Positions 10,008 through 23,441 of a stretch of DNA of 64,000 nt are shown here, one piece after another. Numbering within the stretch: position 1 is the first letter of the stretch; every line of letters begins with the position of its first letter. A model generated the notes under the pieces. That model had not been told where the DNA came from and did no database searches. It saw only the letters and a list, made by a program, of their open reading frames with translations. The position numbers and the translations under genes were made by a program. This stretch comes from Dermacentor variabilis (Eukaryota > Arthropoda > Arachnida > Ixodida > Ixodidae). Location: positions 256,046,615 through 256,110,614 of the forward strand of contig NC_134568.1 of NCBI RefSeq assembly GCF_050947875.1, in the 5' to 3' direction.

Positions 10008-10200
10008 CCTTAAACCCCTTCCCCTGTGTTGGGTAGCAAAGCGGACGTGCGTCTGGTTGACCTCCCTGCCTGTCCTTTCTTTTGCTCCTCCTCCTCCCGT
10101 CCCAGTTTCAGCGCCTTCCTGTTTTTCTTCTCTGTCCCATCCAACAACTTTTTCAAGGTGAGCGAAGGTGTACGCTCTGGGCAGGATTCGACATTCGTGG
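10008..10200 (+). repeat. LINE-type 3' tail (GGGTAGCAAA...CTGGTTGACCTCC)
   Basis: A pyrimidine-rich stretch ending in 'gggtagcaaagcgga' and 'ctggttgacctccctgcc' recurs at 63385-63570 and, more diverged, at 33238-33330, 37140-37215, and in reverse at 58690-58760 and 30335-30395. The copy at 30335-30395 directly follows the coding end of an I-clade LINE, so it is best read as that family's 3' untranslated tail. After 10200 the similarity to 63570 stops. Confidence 0.6.
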
Positions 10201-10890
10201 AGATAGCGTTGTTGTTAGGCGCCGGCACTCCAACTCTCCATTTATTGCGATAGCAATTATAGGGCACTCCAGGCGCATTTCTTCCGTCGCCGTCGTCGTG
10301 AGGTTCCGTATAAAGTCCTAGGGCGATAATGTCGTCGTCGCGCGCCGTACGCTGTATGAGCAAGTGAAAGCTTTAAGGGTGAGCTGGCAAACGCGGATCA
10401 ATCCGCTCCATCTCGCGTGCGCGAGGCACGGGGTAGAGGTGAGGGAGGGGTGCGTTCTTTCCCGGCAGCTGCTGCTTACGGCGCGACCGTGCGGGCGCCG
10501 TATATTGAAAGCGATCTGCGACGTGGCCGAAGGCCGCGTCCTCGCGGGCCTCATCTTCAAAGCGATCTGCGATGTTCGCAGAATGCGCGTGTAGTTCCGG
10601 TAGCTTCATATGCCCTGTGCTTCGACAGTTCGTTCGCATTGAAGCGAGAGATGCACCAAAGTCAATTCGCCCGTGGCTGCCCCCGCGATTCTTCACTGCA
10701 GCATTTTGACAGCGAATACCTTCGCTCATCGAGCAAAATGTGTTGATGTTTACCTGTGGGCGCTTGACACCGTGCTTGTTAAATGAGTTAAAACACGTTG
10801 GCGGGCCAGTTGGTTTGAATACACGATAGAATTTACACGATAGAATACACGAAGTGCGACTGAACGAGGACGTAGAAAGAAACAGACACA
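10201..10890. other. GC-rich anonymous DNA, probable dispersed repeat
   Basis: This stretch resembles a tick-wide interspersed repeat ('tattgcgatagcaattatag', then 'cgtcgtcgcgcgccgtacgc'). I recognise the style but cannot prove a family. The short ORFs on both strands have no recognisable domain. Confidence 0.35.
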
Positions 10891-10929
10891 CGGAGACAGC
10901 GCTGTCTTTCGGTGTCTGTTTCTTTTATA

Positions 10930-10930
<1 letters not shown>

Positions 10931-10976
<46 letters not shown>
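10931..10976. repeat. (GTCT)n microsatellite
   Basis: About 11 uninterrupted GTCT units. Near-inverse 'gaaagaaacagacac' and 'gtgtctgtttcttt' segments just before it form a small inverted repeat. Confidence 0.95.
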
Positions 10977-11258
10977 TTTTACGCTGACCCAGTGGTCCAA
11001 GTAGAGTCTACTAGTCCAAGTGAGTCCAAGTGATTCCAAAGGTGACGTGAGGAGGAAAGGAAACGCTGGATAAACTTAAGTTCAAGAAGATACGGTACGG
11101 CGCCTTTCCGCTATTTCTGAAAAATGAAACCATGCAGATATATGTCTAGCGGGCAGCTTACGGAGGGCGTGCAGAAGCAGAGCCGCATTAACTAAAGCGC
11201 ACCGCAGGATCTAGGCCACACAACGGAAGCGATCGCGCGTTAAATCAACGCTTCTGTG

Positions 11259-11472
11259 CCCGCCGCGATAGCCTTGCGGCTGCGGCATTGCTCGAGGTCG
11301 CGGATTTGACCGAGACAGCCGCATTTCGGCAGGGGCGAAATGAAAAACGCTCGCGCACTTTGATTTAGGGACACGTTAAAGAACACCACGGTGCCAAAAT
11401 TAATCCGGAGTGCGCCACTACGACCTGCCTCATATTCCGATTGTGATTTTGGCACGTACCAGCCCCATAATC
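11259..11472 (+). repeat. tRNA-derived SINE, diverged copy
   Basis: Same organisation as the SINE at 2217: tRNA-like head ('ctcgaggtcgcggatttgac'), 'catttcggcaggggcgaaat', 'cacgttaaagaacaccac' and 'gattttggcacgtacc'. It is an independent insertion, more diverged than the other two. Confidence 0.65.
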
Positions 11473-14113
<2,641 letters not shown>

Positions 14114-14115
14114 AT

Positions 14116-14183
<68 letters not shown>

Positions 14184-14200
14184 ATTACTATTATTATTAT
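14114..14200. repeat. Compound (GTC)n(ATC)n(ATT)n microsatellite
   Basis: About ten GTC units pass into about ten ATC units and then ATT units, suggesting stepwise mutation and expansion within one array. Confidence 0.95.
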
Positions 14201-17200
14201 ATTTTTTTTTGCTCCTCTACTTCTAATTTGTCTTCCACATTTGCCTTTTCGATGACTAGTGTTTTGTGTTTAGCTTTAGGTGCACCGGTGGAAAGGCTTT
14301 ATTGCTCTTTGGCACTATAATGAACGTTTGATTGATTGATGTTATCTTGCATTGCAGCGACTCCTCGCCTTGGTTCTCTGGAGGAACGGTGAAAGGCGAG
14401 CGGCCTGCGAATTGTTGGCCGTCCTGGACCAGAACAACTAGTCGGTCGTGTGACCGCAAATTTTTTTGTTCGATGCAATAAACCGTGTTCTTCTAAAAAG
14501 AACTACTTCCTGCCTTGTTTAATATACCGGACTGTATTTTAGGAACTGAGAAATATGTTTCCGAAGCTCCACAAACAACCGCTAATAACATCGTTTTTCG
14601 CCACCAAATGGGAGAAAACCGGCTGTATGCGTGTATACGTTTGCCATTTATCCAACCTTTCATTCACACAGGAAAGTCCTCAGTGATACTGTCAGTTGCA
14701 ATTGTCGGCGAGAAAACTGCAAATTTGGTGACATATGGCAATTCGATTTTCCTTGTTTTTATTTTTTAAATTATAATTGTGCGTAAAAAGAGATTTCGTA
14801 ATTTAACAGTGGTGACCGCTACTGCTTTTCACATAATACTAACAACAACAACAACAAAAAAAAAACTCAGTGTCTTTCCAATCTTTGAAGAAGGATGACC
14901 AGCGAAGCTGTGTGCGTGGGCTGCTTAATGGCGAACTACAACTTTGACGCGGGTCGGCCCGGCATTGCACTATCTTCGGGATCGGCACAGGTATGGGTAG
15001 TTTGTTTCTTACGACACGAAAATTTCCTTAAACTGTAGAGCTAGACAGCTTCGCTGTAGAAGGAATAAGAACAGAAGATAAAGTTCACGGGGAGTCGAGG
15101 GAATCAAACGCGAAGAGACCTCAGAGAACAAAGATGTAGATGTCGAAGGTGTAACGGAAAATATAGATATCAAAGTCGGCAACGCGACACATTATGCAGA
15201 GTCTCAAAAAACTGAAGAGATATATTTTGCTATGCAATCAGAGTAGTGTAGGCGCAGAGCTAAGCAAATTACACTGATCAGAGAATACCTGAGAAGGAAA
15301 GAGAGATATTTTAATATTTCTCCCCTGGTTTCCTGTAAAAAAGACAAGAAGAAAAGTTGTTCTAAGTCGTGACATAGGTGCTTAAGAAACTGAAACAAGA
15401 AGTGAGGCTGTTGTCGAGACACCTCCGTCAGCATAGGCAGTAATTTCTTCGTCCTTGTCTTCATCGGAGCGCCGCAGAGTTGAAATCGCGGAAGGCAGAA
15501 AAGATGACAGCAACGGAAGGCATACTTTTGACAATTTTTCGCTCAATAATTGTTTTCACGGTTGTGATCGTAACGGTATGTTTTCTGAGATGTTCGAGCG
15601 AATAAATATATCGGGAAAATTTGGCTCTCATGCAGGCATTGCCCACAGCACGCCAAGACCGGCGTGTCCAAAATATGGGACACCTGGGCTGAGTGGTGTT
15701 CAGCACTCTGCATGCTACTACTGAGGGCCTCCATTTCCTCGCTTTTAAATGGACTGATAGACGGCCAGAAAGTGTTGCAAGACGTTGATGGAAATTAAAT
15801 GACCATGACTCATAGTGAGAGAATCCAGCACGCTGGTCGCGATTTAAAAAAGAATTATAAGTTTAAATTGGCACAGAAAGCTTCAAAAACCAGTGTCTCG
15901 GTCTAGCGGGGAAGTCTTGGTACTTCGGATGCCGTATATGAGATTGCTGTACGTAAGTCGACTGTTCTTAAGTAAATCGTACTTCTTGCTTAAAATTGTA
16001 GTTCGTATATTAATGCGCATCTGCGCTTCATGCGTATTACGAAGTACAAAAAAAAAAAAATATCGGACGATTACGATACTCACTAACGCGAAGCTCGAGC
16101 GCAACTGTATGCGTGTTTTCATTTGGCGATATATTGAGGCAATGAATTTCCGTTTATTAGAGCACGCGTTTCCATTAACAATTCAACAATTGCTCTTCAC
16201 GAAGCGATTTTCACGCTGGCTGCAGGGTGATGTCACGTGTATTCGGTGGCAGCAACATAACTGCAATGTGTGCCCTGCGTCGTGCCGTGCGGAGTCGTTT
16301 GATATTTGCCAACGACGCGTGCTCATTATTCAGGTGCAGAAACAGTAATGCGGAAAAAGTAGAAATAAAAATAAACGATCGAGACATCGCACTTCTCAAC
16401 TAAAAAAAAAAGCGGCTAATTAAAACTGGGCTTCGCTACGGTTGTCTGCGGGAAGCACCTGGCGCGCATACGGACTGGGCTGCCCCAAACTCCAGTAGCA
16501 TCGTCTACATGTCCGCTCTCGTAGAAGCATGCGCATTTACTGCAGCCTTCATGGCTGTAGTAGCGATGTGGCGCCCGAACAAAGGAGAATTCGCCGCCGT
16601 GAACTTCAGCCATGCGCACTGAAAAGGGTTCTCGTTGGCTAGTGCTCCCTAGCGTGCTTTCAAAAGCGCCCACTAGATGGCCGTCACTGGCGCCTATTGA
16701 GGCGCACCTGAAGGTCGTATACTCAAGGCCACTAAAGGCCATCTGCAGGTGACTTGTGCGTGCGATTTTGTGGCCGGGGGACGTTCTTTTTACCCCAGGG
16801 CTCCGGGGCGGCGACGAAATCATCTTTTTTTGTGAAAGCTTTGAGCATGGCTTCTGTCTTTTATTAGGTGATTTCTTTAGCCGTTAAATAATAATTAGGT
16901 AGTTTTCTATTTCTGTCTCTCTCTTTTTTTCGTGTGCGCTGGTGTGCTCCCTGTATATTTTGTTTTTTAGGATAGTCAGAGCGTCCTTTCCCGCTTCGTG
17001 GTTCAACATGTGCAACTATGTCGCACGTTAAGTATTTATATACTTTAAATTGTAGCTTGGAAATGGCAAGACGAATAGCTATTATTGGTTTTACTGTGTG
17101 TGCTTTGGTATCGGGAATATTGCTTTGGTAGGAAAGTGAGAGCGTGGCCGGGTGGTTGAACACGTGCAAAAACTTGTCATACATTAAGGATGTGTGGCAT

Positions 17201-17284
17201 TGATTGCTTTGACAACATTGGCGAGAATTCCTTTCGGACATTTTAAAGATTTAGATTCTGTGCATATCAGTTTTTTTCTACAAG
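14201..17284. other. Anonymous DNA, no gene seen
   Basis: Low-complexity A-tracts occur at 14850-14866, 16048-16060 and 16402-16411. About 16066-16140 resembles 33710-33775 (shared 'tatgcgtg', 'ttttcattt' and 'gcgatat' blocks), so both belong to one dispersed repeat. I see no coding domains. Confidence 0.35.
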
Positions 17285-17339
17285 GCGCGTGTTCTGAAAG
17301 CTGCGCTAGTTGCATTAGGAAAAGCCGTGTGGAAAGAAA

Positions 17340-18365
17340 GCCGGGAAAGAGTGCAGTGTGCAGGGGGTCCTCAAGGCCGACGAGGTGGCGGATGGCAATG
17401 GAAAGGAAGTCGAGTCAATCGACAGACACTGCGATGTCGATGCTAGGCTGAAGAAAACCGCGACTTTCCAGGATGAGTTTGTCAAACAAGTCGAAGAGCT
17501 CAAAAATGAGCTAAATATGGAGCGTGATGCACGGAAGGTAGTGGAAAAAAGACTTGAAACAGCCGAGGAAAAGCTGAACAGGGCCGCCATTGTCAACGAG
17601 AATGGTCGGGACAATGGAACGCACTCCCCTCTTGTGACAGGAGAGGGACTGTCAGCAAAGCACGTCAAATGCATGCAACGGGGGAGGGGGTAGCTGGAAA
17701 GAGCGGCCTCGAGGCCGCCACACAATAAAAGCAGAAGGGCAAGGGTTAATGCCCCTTGTCAAGTCCGAATCACACGAAAAAGGACAAAGGGAAGCAGAGA
17801 GGGGTAGGAGTAAGTGAAATGGTCGTTATCGCCGGCCACTCAAACCTGGCTAGGTGCTCAGAGGCAATTGTGGAGAAGGTGAAAGGCGATAAAAGAATGG
17901 CGGTAGGGACATTTCCAGGGCGGACACTGGGTACTGTCATGAACCGAGCGAAAGCAAAGCACGCGAAGAATGCCCATGTGCGCAACCTTTCGTAGTAGCA
18001 GGTGGGTCAATGATGTCCTAAACAGGAAAGGGACAGGACTAGTCCAGCGCTTGGCGAAGGGGGTGGATGACTTACGCGAGCTATCCCCTCAGGTGCAGAT
18101 CGTGGTGTGCACGGTGCCGGAGGTGCCTGTCCGTGACAGTCACGTACAAAGAGCCTTAGTAGCTGCTATTGAGGCGATATGGAAAATGAGCCGAGAGAAA
18201 GGTTTCGAGGTTGTCGAAGTAAACAGGGAAGTGAGAAGGTGTGGTGGTTTTGAACGAGACGGGATGCACTTCCATTACAGGCTTGGACGAGAAGAGGGCT
18301 GGCGACTTGCTGGTCGCACTGTTGCTTTTTTAGGGGGCCCACAGGCGCGCAGGATTCCAGAGTAG
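17340..18365 (+). pseudogene. LINE ORF1 remnant: coiled coil plus SGNH-esterase-like domain
   Basis: The N-terminal part (17358-17690) is charged and heptad-like (FVKQVEELKNELNMERDARK), a likely coiled coil, with traces of a Cys/His finger before it. The C-terminal part (17756-18365) resembles ORF1 esterase domains of CR1-type elements. Block I reads IAGHSNLARC, where GDSN is usual, so the putative nucleophile block is altered. The last block reads ERDGMHF. Stops near 17691 and a frame break near 17990 disrupt it. In intact elements ORF1 proteins bind the RNA; this copy is dead. Confidence 0.65.
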
Positions 18366-18455
18366 GTAGTAATGAAGAATGTCCCCTAGGGGAACCTGAG
18401 AACAGCGTAGCTGTCAGTAACAGGTAAAGGAGAAAAACAAGGAGGAGAGCTCGCC

Positions 18456-19126
18456 ATGCAATGGACTATATCAACACACAGGGCGGCAGAAGAAAAGTGG
18501 GCAGAGATTGAGGATCAGTTACATAGAGAACAGATAGGGGCATATGCGGTTTCAGAAACGCAACTTAGAGACTCTGAAGAGCCGCCAGTGATGCATAATA
18601 ATGTATGGGAAGGGTGCAACAGAACTAAGTTGGAAAGAAAGGGAGTGGGAGTCGGAATGCTCATCCATCAGAGAGCTAAAGGGAAAAGAGTAAATTGAAA
18701 AGGTCAAAAGCATCTTGAGTTATAAGTTACAATGAGTGGAACGAAAATTGGCTGGGCGTAACGTATTTGTGGACCGGAAATAATTGCTCAGAGAAGAATC
18801 AAGAGTTAGTGGAATGACTAAGTGGTTATATTAAAGGTTTCGGGAATGATGCCGGAATTATCCTCCTAGATGACATTAATGCCCACATACAGATTTTACA
18901 TGGTTTTACCGACAACAACGGGAAGTCAATGCTAGATCGTTGTGAGCAGCATAAGCTCGTTATCGTGAATACAGGGCCTAAGTTTGAAGGGCAGATCACG
19001 TGGGCAGTGGGAAATCGGCAATCGACCATTGATTGCTGTCTGATGACATTAGGAATTCATGATACGTTGAGCGAAATGGTCATTGACGAGGAAGAGTATA
19101 GCAGCGTAGGGAGTGACCATAAGGGC
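18456..19126 (+). pseudogene. LINE ORF2 endonuclease remnant (5' part)
   Basis: Frames across 18456-19126 encode an APE-type endonuclease with breaks. Visible blocks are DDINAHI (usually GDxNAH), TIDCCLMT (usually the TIDY type) and the terminal SDHK. The last matches the active-site SDH block and is cut at 19126 by the terminal inverted repeat of the inserted DNA element. The enzyme would nick target DNA for target-primed reverse transcription. Frame breaks near 18690-18930 show it is inactive. Confidence 0.65.
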
Positions 19127-19175
19127 CCGTACATGGTCAGTCCGCCCGTCCGTTCCGCCCTCGTCCGCCCGCGTG
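19127..19175 (+). repeat. Left terminal inverted repeat
   Basis: 49 bases, the inverse of 23391-23439 with two mismatches. It starts exactly where the LINE endonuclease reading is lost. Confidence 0.85.
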
Positions 19176-22150
19176 CGGACGCCCAAAAGGCAGAAGGTGT
19201 CGCAAAATTCGATGCACGCTCAATCCGCACGAGCGGAACGCACGCGCACTCCTATTGGGCGACGCGGCCTGTTGACAGCTGGCAACCGTTCGGCGGAGCA
19301 AAGGTGTTCAAGGCTGGCAACGACCTTTGACAGCAGACGACACTGGCATATTTTTGCAGATGTGATTTCAAGTTTCCGCGTCCCGGTGAAAATGCGACTC
19401 TAGGCTGCCACATTCTGTTCTGCAGCCGTATGTGTTGCATTGGCACCGTCATCCTTAGAACGCTAGAACAGCTTGGCTATGCACAAACAACCCTTTACGT
19501 CGCACTTAAGTTAAGGTGGTGTAGATTTGCTGTCACAATGTGCTTGTAAGCATAACTGCCGAGCATTCAAAAAAGTGTTTGAAATGTAAGGGTGGATGCT
19601 CAGGTTTGCAGGTGTGACGTTTTCCATTTATAGTGTGAGGACACACCGATGAACAGGAAGGATACCACACAAATGCTCGTGTTGTGACCTCGCAGTCACA
19701 ATGCAAGTAGTTTTCTGTGGTTTTTAGCTATAAACATGTGAAGCAATCTGTAACTTCAAAACTGTATTAAGTAAACTGAGACACCATGAAAAGCAACATA
19801 ACACTAAGGTGTACACATTTTTTTGTGACATCTGCTCTTTGTGGTGCAGGTCAAATATGTATACACGCTATTTGTAGGAAGTAGGAAGCCTATCCAATAT
19901 AAACAAGAAACTTGCAGGCAAGGTAATCACGGCAAACCAGCTGAGACGGTGTTACTATTCTACTTGTTTTCGTTTGTGATAGCACAAGTGTTCCCACTTG
20001 TGCTGCTGGATGGTTGACTGATATGCTCGCGAAGGTTTGGGACATTCATATTTCAAGGGATGAGTAACTGTTACATACGTGAATCATCTTCCTCTGCCTA
20101 TATCAATCAGTTAACTATATGTGGAAGGTTTAGCTGTGTGATTATTGGTGTAGCTGAAGTGATGTACCACACATAGTTTCCGCGCACTACCCAATTGGCG
20201 AAAAGCATGCAGGAATTGGTCTTTGAGCTATTGGTTCAGTGGTGGCTTTCCACTAAACTGACTGTTGTAAGAGGCAGATTTCACTTCATCGAAAGGCCCA
20301 TGTGAAAATTAGCCTAGAACTCATGACGCCAAATACTGTCACCATGTGTGACTGAAGAACAACACGTTACAGAACAATGAGCAGTGGAATTAATCTCACT
20401 AGTATACAAAGAATTGCAGCTGCATTCAGTATTTCACTGCTGGTACACTAAACACAAACCTTTATATGAGTTGTTTGGATGGCATAATCAACAAGATCCC
20501 TCTAATGAGCTGTGGCAAAAGCTAACTAAAAAGCTGCTACCCCAGGTACTGCACTGGCCTAAAATATGGATTCTCACATGCAGTGAATACAGTTCTTAAA
20601 TTGGTTTACATACAGGTATGAAATGTAACTGCACCATATGATAAAATTTCAATAAGATCAGCTGAATACCACATAGAACATCTTTAATGGGTATAGTTGG
20701 TGCAACGTGCCTTGATATTAGAAGTTGTGCTGTTTTAGTCACACACACATGCACATAAATGCAAGGTACACATACATTTGTGTTCACGTGTTACTGTGTG
20801 CATCAAATGAACAGCACCACTTATACTACAAGCCATAAAGATAACTAATTTTTTCGTACCAGTCTAATTCCTATTAGCTACGCAGTGATTTTTTTTTCTC
20901 ACATGCAGCAACTCAAATCCGTGCATAAGTTAAGCCATGGGTGTCATGCCCAGAATATCATAAAATAAGGAAGTGACCATGTGTACGGGCCTAAAATTGA
21001 TGGTTTGGCAATATCTTGTCTGGCTGGGCAGTAAATTTGTCAAAAAAGAACAATTCAGCACACTGACAAAGCAGTGTGGCTAACATAATATAGGGAGCAG
21101 ACACTCTGCCTGTATAGTCACTTGAAAATTCTGCCAGCAGTTCGTGGTCATTGGCTGGCTTCGGTCACATAACTAATGCTTACATAACTGTGAGAATTCG
21201 TGTTCAGGATAACTCATAGCAGCCAGTAGGCACGTTTTATATCGTGATAGCAGCTGACTTCTCAGGGACAACGCACTGTGGCCATGAACATGCTAAAGAA
21301 TGACAAGAGGCGAGGTGCCCCTTTCTATAGTCTGGCAGCGCAGCTGAAAACGATTCAGTTAATGAGTGGAATCGTGGCCTATTCAAAATGAAGATCAGTC
21401 AGATAGCCACTTATACCATCCATCCCACACCCATGAATGATGGGTAGCAGTAAAGTTAATGGCAGATGAAAGTGCACTAGAAAAACATTTAATGGACATA
21501 CTTTACAGGCCCAAGTCAGTTTAATGCACATTATTTGCTAATGACTGTTGGCAGAATGAACACGAGAAAATAAAATAAAGCACTTATCAGGCATATAATG
21601 CTGGTACTTGTGCTATTGTTCGCTTTAAACTGAAGGCTCGTGACAAAACAGGCGACACAAACCAGATAATCAAATAGGGTGGATAAACAAAGTAACCACG
21701 AACTTTCGCTTACCCAATTCTGCCTGCATTAGTAACGTGACCATGGCTGGCCAGTGAGGAAGAAAGAACTCTGGGCAAAATTTCTTTCACGCAGTTCTGC
21801 TGGCTGCTAGCAGAATATTATATAACACCATACCTGTGACACTTACTTGTTACTACTCGTCCTACGTGTTCATTTTTACATTCATATTGCTTTTTGTCAG
21901 CAAATGTAAAATTTTCAGTTAATAAGGAAATATCCAGTTCTTACCTATAACATATTCATCTACCCTGCCACTGGTGTCTTCACAAACAGACTCTGTGCTT
22001 AGTCACTAGTCAAAAACAAGCAGCTCAGATTTTTGGCTATGTAAGCCGCTTGCATCACAAGATATAAAGCAATTTACTTCATGAAATCTAGAAATTATTG
22101 ATCTTCACACTAGTGTCCACATTATGAAAATCAAGGCTGCCAGAAATTTG
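19176..22150. other. AT-rich interior of the TIR element
   Basis: About 3 kb with no ORF longer than about 70 codons after the first 200 bases, and no recognisable domain. Short CA-rich and T-rich tracts only. Confidence 0.5.
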
Positions 22151-23390
22151 CATTCATGACATTAGTGCTCCCAGGCGCGTCCACATTTCACGACAGCGCT
22201 GAACGTCTTGACGTATGCAATTATTATGATGTTCCCTAATTTCCCCCACCGATAGAAGCATCTTTAACCGTGCAGTAACAACTTTTGAAAGAAACGATAG
22301 ATGTACGAAGCAGAAAAGGCCGGTGTGACAGGGCTTATCTGTAAGGGTACTAAATATGAAAACGCGATCGGCACCACTTCTGCACAGTTCACTTCTGAGC
22401 AAACGCACATCGCGTAGAACGAGCACTTCTACACCCAGTAACGCTGCAACACATTGCACATATATATCACTATTTGTAGCTTGCAAACGCACATGACAGC
22501 AAGAGCACAGCTCGAACGTCGCGGTCACCACGGCGCATCGCAGCCGGCAAAACGGCTCACACGCAGTATAGCACACGCAGAATGGCAGCGATAACGAGGC
22601 GATAAAAACTTATCGCTACTGATCGTATCATTACTTCTGAAAGTTGCGAAGGGCTGGCGTTCACCACTCCGCGGCAACGATCCGCATACACAGAGCAGAA
22701 ACCAAACGTGTACGCTGGGTGCGGCCAATCGGACGCTACTTATTTCGCTACGCCTTGAACGTGTGTGCTGCTCAGAATGCACGTGTATGTGATGGAGTTC
22801 TCGTCTGCGACGCACACGCGAAGCATGGCACAAGAAATCACGAAGTCGACGGCTTCAAATATTTCTTCAGACGCTCTCGTAAACACAACACACACTTCCT
22901 GCGCTCCGTCTGTTTCTGTTGGCGATCGCACGCACTGATGAGGTCTGGATGGGTACACCGGCTTGCTGCTTTCTATGACTATCTCCGTGGGTGCCAGATA
23001 ACTCTAGTAAAAATCACAAAAAGGAGAAAAAATAGACTGTTTCTGACGCGGCTGTAGCTTAGGCCTTACGTCCCCGCTTCGCCTCACTTCGAGCACGCGC
23101 CATGTTTGCTGTGACGACAGCCGACCGTCCGCCTCGGACTAGCCAATGAAAGACGAGCAGGCGTGCGGACGTGATTACCGCTGCGGCTGTCGCCGCCGCG
23201 TTTTTATTTCTTTCTCACTCATCTTTTAATTCCCCTTTTCCCCCTGTGCAGTGCGGTTGAGGTGTCCTCTGCGGAGAGACAGTTACTGCACTGCACTTAA
23301 TCCCATATTTTCAACTCTACTTCTTTAGAATCTCTTTATGCGGACGTGAAAGTTGCGACCGCTCCTCGCTCACCAGTAGAGAGCCATCAG
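22150..23390. other. GC-rich right shoulder of the TIR element
   Basis: The segment is CpG-rich, with a CCAAT motif near 23139 and ORFs on both strands (22154-22576 minus, 22644-23057 plus) that show no known domain. It resembles a promoter region more than a coding region. Confidence 0.35.
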
Positions 23391-23439
23391 CACGCGGGCG
23401 GACGAGGGGGGAACGGACAGGCGGACTGACCATGTACGG
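23391..23439 (-). repeat. Right terminal inverted repeat
   Basis: Inverse of 19127-19175. The LINE reading resumes immediately after it. Confidence 0.85.
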
Positions 23440-23441
23440 GC

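Larger units (their letters stand above)
1..10200 (+). repeat. Long duplicated unit, copy A (interrupted by LTR element)
   Basis: Bases 1-2553 and 9386-10200 align in the same orientation with 59489-61475 and 62821-63570. The first 95 or so bases differ from the other copy at only about three positions. The unit is therefore a dispersed or segmental duplication about 3.3 kb long in its uninterrupted form, and it may start before the window. Copy A carries the LTR retrotransposon at 2554-9385 and about 530 bases (roughly 1636-2168) that copy B lacks. Both copies share the SINE near their middle and the pyrimidine-rich tail near their end. No conserved ORF spans the unit, so it may be an unrecognised transposable element or a true segmental duplication. 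Confidence 0.85.
19127..23439. mobile_element. 4.3-kb DNA element with 49-bp terminal inverted repeats
   Basis: The ends are inverted copies of each other over 49 bp (19127-19175 and 23391-23439) with two mismatches, starting CCGTACATGGTCAGTCCGCC. It sits inside a LINE codon run. The uninterrupted LINE reading implies a short target duplication, best read as GC (19125-19126 and 23440-23441), though GGGC is also possible. The interior is AT-rich (19400-22150) with GC-rich shoulders, and no ORF above about 140 codons resembles a transposase. It is therefore probably non-autonomous, or a copy with an intron-split or decayed gene. I cannot name its superfamily. Confidence 0.75.

Noticed and set aside
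17315..17725. 136-residue minus-strand ORF, rich in serine and phenylalanine
   Set aside because: It is the complement of the LINE ORF1 coiled-coil frame, which has the recognisable charged pattern.
22154..22576. 140-residue minus-strand ORF as a possible gene
   Set aside because: It has no domain, its composition matches the CpG-rich shoulder, and it lies inside a DNA transposon; coding support is lacking.
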